Part shown: positions 25,144-32,560 of the stretch, piece after piece | Position numbering within the stretch: the first letter of the stretch is position 1 | Layout: each line of letters opens with the position of its first letter | DNA from: Flavobacterium noncentrifugens | GTDB lineage: Bacteria > Bacteroidota > Bacteroidia > Flavobacteriales > Flavobacteriaceae | NCBI RefSeq assembly: GCF_900100375.1 | Contig: NZ_FNEZ01000003.1 | Location: forward strand, 182,605 to 219,570 | Length of the DNA: 36,966 bases | Direction: 5' to 3' | Program-made: the position numbers and the translations under genes | Notes under the pieces: generated by a model | Told to the model about the DNA's origin: nothing | Databases searched by the model: none | What the model saw: the letters and a program-made list of their open reading frames with translations, nothing else

Positions 25144-25470
25144 TTAGTTTTCATAACTACACATCGTTAATCCTATATTCTCGGCGGTTTCTTTATCGCT
25201 TTCTTCTACCATGTGTCTGCACCTTTTTAATCCACGGCAATCGCGTTTGAGGTGGTAACATTTGGCACCTGCACTTTTACATAAATACACAACAGCACCA
25301 TCCGCTATCACAATTTCAGCAGCGTTGCCGTTCATTGCGGGCATCATCACATTTGAAGTGGATCGTATGGGAGTACGAACCGGAAGATTTTCGGGTTTTT
25401 CCTGACAGCCGGTCATACCACAGACCCAAAGCAAGATGAACGCCTCGCGGCACCAAATTGTTTTTTTCAT
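25144..25470 (-). CDS. Small lipoprotein with Cys/His cluster
   Basis: This 108-residue lipoprotein has a signal peptide with lipobox GMTGC (Cys22). After a linker the C-terminal part reads VVYLCKSAGAKCYHLKRDC, then RGLKRCRHMVEESDKETAEN and a final LTMCSYEN. The spacing C-x6-C-Y-H-x4-C-R-G-L-x2-C-x-H is a small module common in Bacteroidota, sometimes next to or fused with thermonucleases and resembling the Ada metal-binding cluster. It likely binds a metal. A thermonuclease gene lies 1 kb away. The start matches the lipoprotein signal. Confidence 0.75.
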   Translation of the reverse strand: MKKTIWCREAFILLWVCGMTGCQEKPENLPVRTPIRSTSNVMMPAMNGNAAEIVIADGAVVYLCKSAGAKCYHLKRDCRGLKRCRHMVEESDKETAENIGLTMCSYEN

Positions 25471-25648
25471 ATTTGTTTGTTTTAGATTTTGGAGGGTAAC
25501 TTATAAACGGGCGTCGTATTTTGGCAGGTAATTTAAGGATGGTATTACTGGCTATGATTTTGACAGATGAACAGCCACTCTTTATTCGTTTAATGTGAAA
25601 ATTTAATTGAAACTATTTTGATAATTAAATATCTTACCTACAAATATT

Positions 25649-26455
25649 TCAATGTTTGCGATTGTCTTTTTCCGATTTCTGGTACCGCAGCCAAAATTTA
25701 TCAGGAGCAACGCCTGACATTTCCTTAGTTGCCAATGCCTCTTTTTCGCCGCAGAAATCTTTGCGTACCGATTCGATAACCTCTTTCTCAGGATAATTCG
25801 TGATAGCTGTTACATAAAAATCATTGGTGATTTTTTGCCGTGCCTCGTTGGTTCCGAGCGTGTAGTTCAACACATTGTAAAATTTCAGCGGGGTATTTTC
25901 AGCTGTAAATGATTTGGTTGTGACTTTACGTGCTGATGGAAAACGCAACAGGTTGCAGTCGCGGTACAGTTCGCGTGTGATGTCGTACTCAGAGATGCGT
26001 TTTGCCGTATTAGGCGGGATCGCGATGGTTTTTGCTTCCAAAACCTCAACACCGCTCATTTTGCTGTCGACAGTCGTGGAAGAAAGTGTATTGATAATGC
26101 CATAACGCCCGAAGCCCATCCCTGCCGTTTTTGCAGTAACCGCATTATTGCCTGAAAGAAAGGTGCGGTTTTGGAAATAATCGTGTGCAACGCCGTTCAT
26201 CACATAAAAACTTTCGTCGAGGTGCAGGTAAATGACTTCTGTCGTCTTGTTGTAAAAAGTAAAGCCAGCATTGCCATTTTCTGACCACAGGTCATAACTC
26301 ACACGGCAATGGTCATTTTCATAACTTATGTAGCGGTCACTTTTGGTTTTGACTGTTTCGGAGGCGGTTTGATAAACCTGGTAAAAGTTAGCGCTGCTAC
26401 AGGAGGCTAATGTGGCAACTAGTAATAAAGCTAAGGGTACTGTTTTGCAATGCAT
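25649..26455 (-). CDS. Lipoprotein of unknown family under palindromic operator
   Basis: This 268-residue lipoprotein starts at 26455 (MHCKTVPLALLLVATLASC, lipobox LASC). The frame is open upstream to 26494, but that would place the signal peptide inside and cross the promoter. The body has beta-rich features such as ENGNAGFTFYNKTTEVIYLH, FYVMNGVAHDYFQNRTF and PPNTAKRISEY, and a C-terminal segment VIESVRKDFCGEK. Similar lipoproteins occur in many Bacteroidota without assigned function. A palindromic operator lies upstream with a -7 box 19 bp before the start. Confidence 0.75.
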   Translation of the reverse strand: MHCKTVPLALLLVATLASCSSANFYQVYQTASETVKTKSDRYISYENDHCRVSYDLWSENGNAGFTFYNKTTEVIYLHLDESFYVMNGVAHDYFQNRTFLSGNNAVTAKTAGMGFGRYGIINTLSSTTVDSKMSGVEVLEAKTIAIPPNTAKRISEYDITRELYRDCNLLRFPSARKVTTKSFTAENTPLKFYNVLNYTLGTNEARQKITNDFYVTAITNYPEKEVIESVRKDFCGEKEALATKEMSGVAPDKFWLRYQKSEKDNRKH

Positions 26456-26473
26456 CGTTATTGGTTTAGGATC

Positions 26474-26519
26474 CAAACTTAAACGGTATTGCAATAACAG
26501 CTTTACGGAAAACCGTAAA
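26474..26519 (-). promoter_or_regulatory. Operator plus -7 box, 268-aa lipoprotein gene
   Basis: A perfect palindrome TTTACGG-AAAA-CCGTAAA (26502-26519) lies 20 nt upstream of TAAGTTTG on the minus strand (26481-26474). The leader is short, about 12-15 nt. The spacing is identical to the sites at 21719-21764 and 27351-27396. Confidence 0.8.
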
Positions 26520-26538
26520 TGGCATCATTATTTCGCAG

Positions 26539-27045
26539 TTATTGACGGCTGGCTTCGAGGATTTTTTTTGTAGAAATGCCTTTGCGGTGTAGTTTCCTGA
26601 TCTCCCAGGGTGCTATTGGCTCTTTATCTTTCCACAGCCCCACCCTGTTTTTACGCGCCTGGATTTCGAGATTGGACAATAATATATCTTTGGAATATTT
26701 TTTATAATGCCAGGCATAGCCCGCCCGGATCATTTCGGTTGAGATGTCTTTTCCATCAGTCAGGCTTGCCCGTGCGACAGTTCGTCCATAACGGTCGATC
26801 GTCACAGCGTGAATGGTGACCATTTTCCCGAAACACAAGTTGGAAAGGTATTTTTTGGAGGCTTTGGCAAACGGCATTCCTTTTTCTGGTGCATCGATCG
26901 CGTCCACACGGATGCGGATGGGTTTGTTGTTTTCGAGAATTGTAAAAGTGTCGCCGTCGGCAATTGCAATGACTTTCCAAGTTTTGGGGATTGTTTCAAA
27001 AGCAGTGAGAAAAAATACAGTAATAAGCAGAAAGAATTGGCGCAT
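26539..27045 (-). CDS. Secreted thermonuclease-family (SNase-like) nuclease
   Basis: This 168-residue protein has a signal peptide at 27045 (MRQFFLLITVFFLTAF). The OB-fold follows: WKVIAIADGDTFTILENNK, then PIRIRVDAIDAPEKGMPF (first catalytic Arg in IRVDAIDAP), KMVTIHAVTIDRYGRTVARA (second Arg in DRYGR, with the catalytic Glu-equivalent region), and EMIRAGYAWHYKKYS, EIQARKNRVGLWKD. These are the standard staphylococcal nuclease-like motifs. It would degrade DNA/RNA in the periplasm or outside. An own -7 box TAAGTTTG lies at 27064-27071 without operator. Confidence 0.9.
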   Translation of the reverse strand: MRQFFLLITVFFLTAFETIPKTWKVIAIADGDTFTILENNKPIRIRVDAIDAPEKGMPFAKASKKYLSNLCFGKMVTIHAVTIDRYGRTVARASLTDGKDISTEMIRAGYAWHYKKYSKDILLSNLEIQARKNRVGLWKDKEPIAPWEIRKLHRKGISTKKILEASRQ

Positions 27046-27063
27046 GTTGTTTGTATTAATGGT

Positions 27064-27071
27064 CAAACTTA
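27064..27071 (-). promoter_or_regulatory. -7 box of thermonuclease gene, without operator
   Basis: TAAGTTTG sits 19 bp before the ATG at 27045, the same box and distance as in the lipoprotein promoter at 26474. At the position where the palindrome would be expected (27092-27109), part of a terminator is found instead. The gene is therefore likely not under the same operator control. Confidence 0.5.
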
Positions 27072-27075
27072 AATA

Positions 27076-27101
27076 AAAAAACACCCTCTAAGGTGTTTTT
27101 A
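27076..27101 (-). terminator. Rho-independent terminator behind the Cys-rich gene
   Basis: AACACC (27080-27085) pairs with GGTGTT (27092-27097) around 6 nt, flanked by A's on one side and T's on the other, so it could act on both strands. It lies 19 bp after the stop of the minus-strand gene at 27120. Confidence 0.7.
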
Positions 27102-27119
27102 CAATTGTTTATTAACATT

Positions 27120-27326
27120 TTAACTGGTGTGACACGAAGGGCAACAGGTCTTACAGCCATTGGACTTCGGATAGGTTTTCTTCGATTCTTTTACCGCATC
27201 GGCGCAGTTGTCAAACTCGCCGAGATATTTCCGGTTGTCTGCCTCTGGAAAATACCTGCAATCGTTCAGGTGCACTTCATGATCGCCGTTGGCCTGCTTG
27301 TTTTTGTTAACATAATAGCTTTTCAT
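27120..27326 (-). CDS. Small Cys-rich protein
   Basis: This 68-residue protein (MKSYYVNKNKQANGDHEVHL) then reads NDCRYFPEADNRKYLGEFDN and ends PKSNGCKTCCPSCHTS. It has no signal peptide. The five C-terminal and central cysteines and the His in EVH suggest a metal-binding or disulphide-forming fold like the related Flavobacterium small proteins that carry HxxxC...CxxCC. The ATG three bases upstream (27329) is an equally possible start. It is expressed from a promoter with the palindromic operator, and a terminator follows. Confidence 0.7.
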   Translation of the reverse strand: MKSYYVNKNKQANGDHEVHLNDCRYFPEADNRKYLGEFDNCADAVKESKKTYPKSNGCKTCCPSCHTS

Positions 27327-27350
27327 CATTGTTTGTCTTTAAAATTCAAC

Positions 27351-27396
27351 CAAACTTAATTACTATATAAATTCATTTCATACGGTTTTCCGTAAA
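27351..27396 (-). promoter_or_regulatory. Operator plus -7 box, Cys-rich gene
   Basis: An inverted repeat CATACGG-TTTT-CCGTAAA (27379-27396; inner TACGG/CCGTA perfect, outer two bases degenerate) lies 20 nt upstream of TAAGTTTG (minus strand, 27358-27351). The -7 box is identical to that of the lipoprotein gene. The operator starts 14 bp after the stop codon of the response-regulator gene. Confidence 0.75.
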
Positions 27397-27410
27397 GCCA
27401 ATTTTATTTA

Positions 27411-28073
27411 TCAGATGACTTTCAGATCTTTGGCAAGACTCACAAGATGCATTCCGTTTTGTGCGCCAAAAGAAATCTTAAGCCTGTTGATGCGCTTTTC
27501 GATTGCGCTGACACTGTTAGGCTCTAAATTTATTTTTCTAAAATGGGCTGCTATGTCATTAGTCTTGTTTCCTGCAGCCATTTGGCGCAGCAGCATTACA
27601 TCATAATCATCGATCTCATCCAGGGATTTGTCGTGGAGCTTTGCGCTGACTTCGGGAGAAATATAGGATTTTCCGCCAGCAACATCACCTATGGCGTTTA
27701 CCAGCTGGGGGATGCTTTGCCTACCTTTAAAAACATAAGCTGCAATGTGGTGTTTTTTGAAAAGAGACTGAATCTGCAAAGAACGGTCTTCAACCGAAAA
27801 CACTATGATATCAAGTTCAGGTTGCAAGGAGCGGATCGCTGCGATCAGGTCTTCACCTGAGGCGAGCCTCGCTTCGCGGTGGTCGGGCATAAATGACAGG
27901 TCGGTGATTAGAAGGTCATATGGTGCGCCGTCCTGCATGGCTTTCCTGATTTTTAAAAATGCATCGTCACAATAGCGCTCATAAGTTGCGGTAAGGAACA
28001 ACTGGTCTAATACTTTTTTTACGGCGATGTTGTGTCCGTCTGAGTCTTCGGCTACTAAAATTTTTTTAAACAT
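27411..28073 (-). CDS. LuxR/NarL-type response regulator
   Basis: This 220-residue protein starts at 28073 (MFKKILVAEDSDG); the frame is open 39 codons upstream, but that part lies inside the kinase gene. The receiver has the acidic pair ED, phospho-acceptor D58 (LLITDLSF), S93 (IIVFSVED) and K115 (YVFKG). A C-terminal LuxR-like helix-turn-helix region follows (DYDVMLLRQMAAGNKTNDIA, then EPNSVSAIEKRINRLKIS). It overlaps the kinase stop by 8 bp. It is the natural candidate for the protein that binds the palindromes at 21747, 26502 and 27379 (inference). Confidence 0.93.
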   Translation of the reverse strand: MFKKILVAEDSDGHNIAVKKVLDQLFLTATYERYCDDAFLKIRKAMQDGAPYDLLITDLSFMPDHREARLASGEDLIAAIRSLQPELDIIVFSVEDRSLQIQSLFKKHHIAAYVFKGRQSIPQLVNAIGDVAGGKSYISPEVSAKLHDKSLDEIDDYDVMLLRQMAAGNKTNDIAAHFRKINLEPNSVSAIEKRINRLKISFGAQNGMHLVSLAKDLKVI

Positions 28074-30048
28074 AATTACTATTTTCTGGCGGGTATAAGA
28101 TGGTTGACTGTAGACCTTTCCCTGGTTCGGATTCAAAAATAATATGGCCACCGATAGCATGAATACGGTTTTCCACATTTTGTAAGCCATTTTTCAAAAA
28201 TAGTGTAGATGCATCCATCCCGACACCATTGTCGCTGTAGCTTATTTTTGCTTTTTTTCCTTCCATCACAAATTGCAGCACGACATTTTTAGCATGGCTG
28301 TGCTTTTTCATGTTGACCATCAATTCCTGCAATACACGGTAAATGATTTGCTTTTTGTCGGCTTCCATCATTTGCCATGGCATGGCATCCAATCCGCGGA
28401 TCATCACCTTAATTTCGTCACTTTGATATTCCGCGAGCAGCTGGCGCAACTGCAACGGATAATTTATTCCTGTATCTATCGGACTGTTTTCGCGCGAGAT
28501 GTCTCGGGCACGTTCATAAATGCTGTCCAGGTTTGTCAGTAAAGTTTCTTTTTTTAAAAGGTCTGACAAATCCTGCGTTTGTGTGAATGTGATCGTATTG
28601 AATACATCGTTAGCGAGTTCGTCGTGGACTTTTTTGGAAATGCGCCGTTCGGTTTGGTAAGCTTCCAATATCTTTTCCTTTTTATGCCTTTTGCGATACA
28701 ATAGCAAAAGCAGTCGCGCAATTACTGCAAAGACAATCAGCATAAACCCGAGCCCGATATTGACCCATAGGCTTCTTTCCATTTGCAGGGCACGCAATTG
28801 GGTTTGGGTCCTGAGCATGCGGTTTTCTTCGTTGGCTATTTTGGAATCGTACTTGATTTTGGCAAATTGGTTTTTCGCTATCTGGCGTATGCCATCGATG
28901 CTGTCTTTTATGGTGATGTAAGCATCGGCGAAGCTTTTACTTTCGGGAGCATTGCCTTCAGACAATAATTTCAAAGCTGCCAACCGGTCGTTGGTGCTGT
29001 TTAATTGGCTCAGTTCACGATAGGCTTTGTAGGCATACGCTTTCGATTTTTTCGGATCAAGCTGTTTATAGTATTCTGCGAGATGGACTTCAGATGTCGT
29101 CGTTTCAAACAAATCCTCTTGGCGTTTGCGTATCTCTAAAGCCTGCTGCATGTGGAAAAGCCCGATATCCATCCCTGCTTTCCATTGGCTGTAGCCGAGA
29201 TTGTCCAGGATTCTTGCAAGGAGTTGCTGGTTGGCCTTTACTGTTTCCAATTCTTTCAGGCCAGAAAGCATTGCGATTGCTTTTTTATAATTGCCCATTT
29301 GCATGTAAACCAGTGCAATATTGTTCAGGATCGTATTGCGGTATTCTTTATTGGTGTTTACCAAAAGCGCGTTGCGGTAATACTGAAGCGCACTTTCATA
29401 TTCGTGCAAATTGGTATATGCAAGTCCGTAATTGTTATAGGCAATCAATCTGTAGATCGAATCAGTTGCCGTGGCCGGAATTTTAGGGAGAAATTTCAGT
29501 GCTGTAGTTGTCGTATTTTCAAATTCTGCAAAATCATTATAGATGTAATGCATGTGGGCTATATTCATTAGCTTTTCGGCTACAGCTGCACTATCATTCC
29601 TGATCTCAGAAAGCATCCTTGAGGCATTGTAGTAATAATAGGCACTGTCGGGTTTGTCTATGGCTTCAAATTTTTTGCCTGTTTCAAACAGTCCTACAGA
29701 AAGGTTAAGCGTGTCTTTTCGCAGCCTGGAGTTGTCTGTATATTGCCGCAGGAATGCAGCTGCTTTTTCCGGCGTTCCTGCTTGTAGCAAACTGAATTTT
29801 GCATTAAATGCTTTCCAGATAAAAATAGCACTATCGAGTGTGACGGATCGTTCATAGGCCGCCGAAGCGCTATCTATTCTTACAGCTGCCGGAAGTTTGG
29901 TTTGGGCTGTCGCCTCAAGCTGCCTGTTGATTGTCGAAATTTGTGTGGCAATGTTGTTGGAGGAATTGTTCCTGTTGCATCCAGAAACCAATATCGCTGC
30001 GGTGGCGATTAAAAATAAAAACGGGGAATATAACTTGTTGGTTATCAT
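28066..30048 (-). CDS. TPR-containing lipoprotein-like sensor histidine kinase
   Basis: This 660-residue protein has an N-terminal lipoprotein-like signal (lipobox LVSGC, Cys24). TPR-like repeats run from about 60 to 340 in the periplasm (for example YNNYGLAYTNLHEYESALQY and LNNIALVYMQMGNYKKAI). A membrane helix near residue 430 (VNIGLGFMLIVFAVIARLLL) is followed by a cytoplasmic kinase of the HisKA_3/HPK7 type. The H-box is RRISKKVHDELANDVFN, the N-box QELMVNMKKHSHA, the G-boxes SDNGVGMD and GLQNVENRIHAIGG. It forms a two-component system with the overlapping response-regulator gene. The TPR part may sense a peptide or an envelope protein such as the small lipoprotein encoded upstream. Confidence 0.93.
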   Translation of the reverse strand: MITNKLYSPFLFLIATAAILVSGCNRNNSSNNIATQISTINRQLEATAQTKLPAAVRIDSASAAYERSVTLDSAIFIWKAFNAKFSLLQAGTPEKAAAFLRQYTDNSRLRKDTLNLSVGLFETGKKFEAIDKPDSAYYYYNASRMLSEIRNDSAAVAEKLMNIAHMHYIYNDFAEFENTTTTALKFLPKIPATATDSIYRLIAYNNYGLAYTNLHEYESALQYYRNALLVNTNKEYRNTILNNIALVYMQMGNYKKAIAMLSGLKELETVKANQQLLARILDNLGYSQWKAGMDIGLFHMQQALEIRKRQEDLFETTTSEVHLAEYYKQLDPKKSKAYAYKAYRELSQLNSTNDRLAALKLLSEGNAPESKSFADAYITIKDSIDGIRQIAKNQFAKIKYDSKIANEENRMLRTQTQLRALQMERSLWVNIGLGFMLIVFAVIARLLLLLYRKRHKKEKILEAYQTERRISKKVHDELANDVFNTITFTQTQDLSDLLKKETLLTNLDSIYERARDISRENSPIDTGINYPLQLRQLLAEYQSDEIKVMIRGLDAMPWQMMEADKKQIIYRVLQELMVNMKKHSHAKNVVLQFVMEGKKAKISYSDNGVGMDASTLFLKNGLQNVENRIHAIGGHIIFESEPGKGLQSTILYPPENSNYV

Positions 30049-30090
30049 TCCCCGAAATTAGTAAAATAATTCATTTTAACACCTGCTGAC

Positions 30091-30252
30091 CTATGGTTTT
30101 GGAGGTGTCGGAGGTGTCGGAATGACTCCGCCCTGTCCGCCTAAAGGATCTGCGGCATGAACAGCAGTTGCTGCGGGCAAATCGTCGCCGGTACATGAAA
30201 ACAAACAGCATGAGAAAACAAACAAAACAGATAATATAATAACTTTTTTCAT
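30091..30252 (-). CDS. Small lipoprotein upstream of the sensor kinase
   Basis: A 53-residue lipoprotein starts at 30252 (MKKVIILSVLFVFSCCLFSC, lipobox FSC). It is followed by a short proline-rich tail, TGDDLPAATAVHAADP, then LGGQGGVIPTPPTPPKP. It lies 42 nt upstream of the TPR kinase on the same strand and is probably part of one transcript. No family is recognised. Its presence directly before the kinase could reflect a role as ligand or co-sensor (speculation). Confidence 0.6.
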   Translation of the reverse strand: MKKVIILSVLFVFSCCLFSCTGDDLPAATAVHAADPLGGQGGVIPTPPTPPKP

Positions 30253-30597
30253 TTTAAAAATTTTAGAAATTAAACATGGATATTGCGGTCGGTACTGAAA
30301 GTCAGCCCGGATCATTTTGGTTCCGCAATACGGTTTAAGGAACTATTCCTTACTTTTTTTGGGAAGTAAGCGTGCTGTAGCAGAAGTTTGGGATGATACT
30401 TCCCGGATCTTCTTTTTGCTCCTGTACAGCAACACTTTATCAAAATCAGTTTTGTACATTTGCCCTGATTGCAAGCCAGGCCAGTAACTGATTCTTAGGC
30501 AAAGAAATGGTGTTTAAGTGCCGTGTTTGCAAGGGAATTCCGGTCGTTCCGGTCATTCCGTTACAATTCCGATCATTCTGATAATTCCGATATATTT
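30253..30597. other. Divergent intergenic region with TTCCG repeats
   Basis: This stretch lies between the minus-strand TCS unit and the plus-strand gene at 30598. TACATTTG at 30455-30462 fits a plus-strand -7 box without good TTTG. Bases 30537-30590 are a degenerate short tandem repeat (unit about 10 bp, TTCCGxTCAT-like, five units). No operator palindrome of the type seen at 26502 is found here. Confidence 0.5.
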
Positions 30598-31503
30598 ATG
30601 GAGATAATTACATTTGACACTTATGAAAATGCCATCCAAAAGTTTTATGAAACAGTAAAAACTGAGGATCTTACAGGCAGGCTTAAAAGTATTTCGCCTG
30701 CTGTTCTAAGGGAACTTTGCCTTGGGCTTTACAGCGCAGGATTAAATGCAGACGACCTGGTTATATTTCGTAATTTTTTTAATGTAAATGAAGAAATTGA
30801 TTTAAGAAAAGCAATAGAAAACTTTGATATTGGCAGATCTAAGTCGGTGATTAATTTTATCAAAAACGGAACTTCACCGACAGATAAATTAAGAGTGGAA
30901 ATGGCAGCGATACTAATTGGCTATAAGCCCCGCCCTTTTAAAGCTTTTTCTTTGAAATTAAAGCAATCGAATGTTCTGGCCCCGCCATCAGATTTGCAAG
31001 CAGGAAAACCTGGTGAAGAAATAACAGCCTTTCAGGAGAACGTTAATCCGGAAGCAGTAATTAAAAAAGAATCAGCTCATAAACCAACAAATGAGCATGC
31101 TTCAGAAGGAAATACATTACCGAAAAAGTTTTCTGTAGCAGCACTATTGGCAATCGCATTATTGTTTGCAGGCTATGTAATAAAGAAAGAAATATATCCG
31201 GCAAAGGATTGCCTGCAATGGACAACCGACCATTACGAAGCAGTTTCCTGTAAAGGCGCAAAAATCCAGTCGCTGTATGAAGCGCGTATCATTGAGTGGA
31301 GTGCTGAACTTACAGCATTTCGAAAATTGACCATTTCAGAAAAAACAAGGTTTTTCATTAACGGAAAACCAGCAGTCTGGTACAGTAAGGATAATAATGT
31401 GGTAGACTTTTTTAATGCGCCTGGCGTGCATCCGATTACCGGCGAATCCCTGAAACCTGTAACACGCCATATTGTAGAGACTTATGGGCAGGTTGGTGAT
31501 TAA
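30598..31503 (+). CDS. Membrane-anchored protein of unknown function
   Basis: This 301-residue protein starts at 30598 (MEIITFDTYENAIQKFYETV); an upstream GTG at 30523 would translate a short tandem repeat and is rejected. Residues 1-120 are a helical cytoplasmic region (LRELCLGLYSAGLNADDLVI). A linker and one membrane helix follow (about 203-222, SVAALLAIALLFAGYVI). The C-terminal part has DCLQWTTDHYEAVSC (two cysteines), FFINGKPAVWYSKDNN and FFNAPGVHPITGESLKPVT, a module common in Flavobacteriia proteins. No function is assigned. A frame without start continues after its stop. Confidence 0.75.
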   Translation: MEIITFDTYENAIQKFYETVKTEDLTGRLKSISPAVLRELCLGLYSAGLNADDLVIFRNFFNVNEEIDLRKAIENFDIGRSKSVINFIKNGTSPTDKLRVEMAAILIGYKPRPFKAFSLKLKQSNVLAPPSDLQAGKPGEEITAFQENVNPEAVIKKESAHKPTNEHASEGNTLPKKFSVAALLAIALLFAGYVIKKEIYPAKDCLQWTTDHYEAVSCKGAKIQSLYEARIIEWSAELTAFRKLTISEKTRFFINGKPAVWYSKDNNVVDFFNAPGVHPITGESLKPVTRHIVETYGQVGD

Positions 31504-31611
31504 TGCTTAGATGATGCAGCTGCTGCTTTTACCGAATTCGTCAGCCGCGAAACGCTAACAGTGATACCACAAACCGAAGACCTGATTTATTTAAAAGAAC
31601 CTAAAAAATGA
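31504..31611 (+). pseudogene. In-frame tail after the stop codon
   Basis: Directly after TAA at 31501, the same frame continues for 35 codons (DDAAAAFTEFVSRETLTVIP, then QTEDLIYLKEPKK) to a TGA at 31609. The sequence is protein-like and ends just at the start of the next gene. It could be the remnant tail of another gene or, less likely, a lost extension of the preceding protein. Confidence 0.35.
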
Positions 31612-32534
31612 AAAATATAAATAAACCGGCAATTTTTAAAAACAGGCTAAAAGCAAAAAAATCATGCAGGCATGCACTCTTCATGTTGTTGTTTTTTGTC
31701 ACCGGTTACGCATCGGCAATTCCACCAGGCTTTAAGACTAAGGAAATAAAATTTGCCAGTGAAGGAGTTTCACTCGCCGGAACGATTTTTATACCGAGCA
31801 ACATAGAGGCTGCCGTTGTGCTTGTCCATGGATCGGGGCAGGAAAAAAGAATGATTGAATTTGCGACAATCCTGGCCAACAACGGAATTGCAGTTTTAAC
31901 GTATGACAAACGCGGCATCGGGGCATCTGCCGGTGTGTATGCCGGACCCGAAGTGGGAACGAACAATATTGATTTCCAAAACCTGAACCTTCTGTCTTTA
32001 GATGCGAGTGCTGCAGTAAACGCTTTATCCAAATCTGTATCAAATGACCAGCTGCCAATTGGATTAATGGGCGCAAGCCAGGCCGGATGGATCATTCCAT
32101 TGGCTGCAGCCAAAAATACGAAAGTCAGATTTATGATGATATTTAGCGGCTCACTTGTAACGGCTAAAGAACAATTGAGGTTCCAATTTTATACAAATGG
32201 GGATACAAATTTTTGGGAAATGCACTCAGAAGAAGAAGCAAGAAAACACGTATTTAACGACCCGGACAGGTATGCGTTTATTGACACAAATCCCACCGAT
32301 ATGCTTTCTGAATTATCAATCCCGGGACTCTGGATTTTTGGAGGTAAAGACATTCAGGTTCCCGTAAATTTGTCAATAGAATACCTTGACAGATTAAAAT
32401 CCAAAAGCAAACAGTATGACTATAAATTGTTTCCAGACCTGGGGCACAATACCGCATTTTCAGACTCTGAAGAACCTATGAAGGATGCAATTAATTGGGT
32501 GAAAAATATAAGCAAATTAAAAAGTGGCAAGTAA
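31608..32534 (+). CDS. Secreted alpha/beta hydrolase
   Basis: This 308-residue protein has an N-terminal signal region (CRHALFMLLFFVTGYASA). The alpha/beta-hydrolase core shows the oxyanion HGSGQ (AVVLVHGSGQEKR), the nucleophile elbow GASQAG (serine in LPIGLMGASQAGWIIP), an acidic residue in LWIFGGKDIQVP, and the catalytic histidine in FPDLGHNTAF. The probable substrate is an ester or peptide; related proteins are annotated as esterases or prolyl-oligopeptidase-like. It overlaps the end of the preceding tail by 4 bp and lies 26 nt before the DinB-like gene, probably in one operon. Confidence 0.88.
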   Translation: MKNINKPAIFKNRLKAKKSCRHALFMLLFFVTGYASAIPPGFKTKEIKFASEGVSLAGTIFIPSNIEAAVVLVHGSGQEKRMIEFATILANNGIAVLTYDKRGIGASAGVYAGPEVGTNNIDFQNLNLLSLDASAAVNALSKSVSNDQLPIGLMGASQAGWIIPLAAAKNTKVRFMMIFSGSLVTAKEQLRFQFYTNGDTNFWEMHSEEEARKHVFNDPDRYAFIDTNPTDMLSELSIPGLWIFGGKDIQVPVNLSIEYLDRLKSKSKQYDYKLFPDLGHNTAFSDSEEPMKDAINWVKNISKLKSGK

Positions 32535-32560
32535 AAAAGAACCAGTAAATTTTAAACAGC

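Noticed and set aside
28273..29571. Long plus-strand frames opposite the sensor kinase
   Set aside because: The minus-strand kinase shows all conserved boxes; the opposite frames have no recognisable domain or start context.
30316..30336. CCGCAATACGG near the TCS unit as possible autoregulatory operator
   Set aside because: The half-sites are in the opposite order (CCG..CGG instead of CGG..CCG) and no -7 box lies at the right distance.
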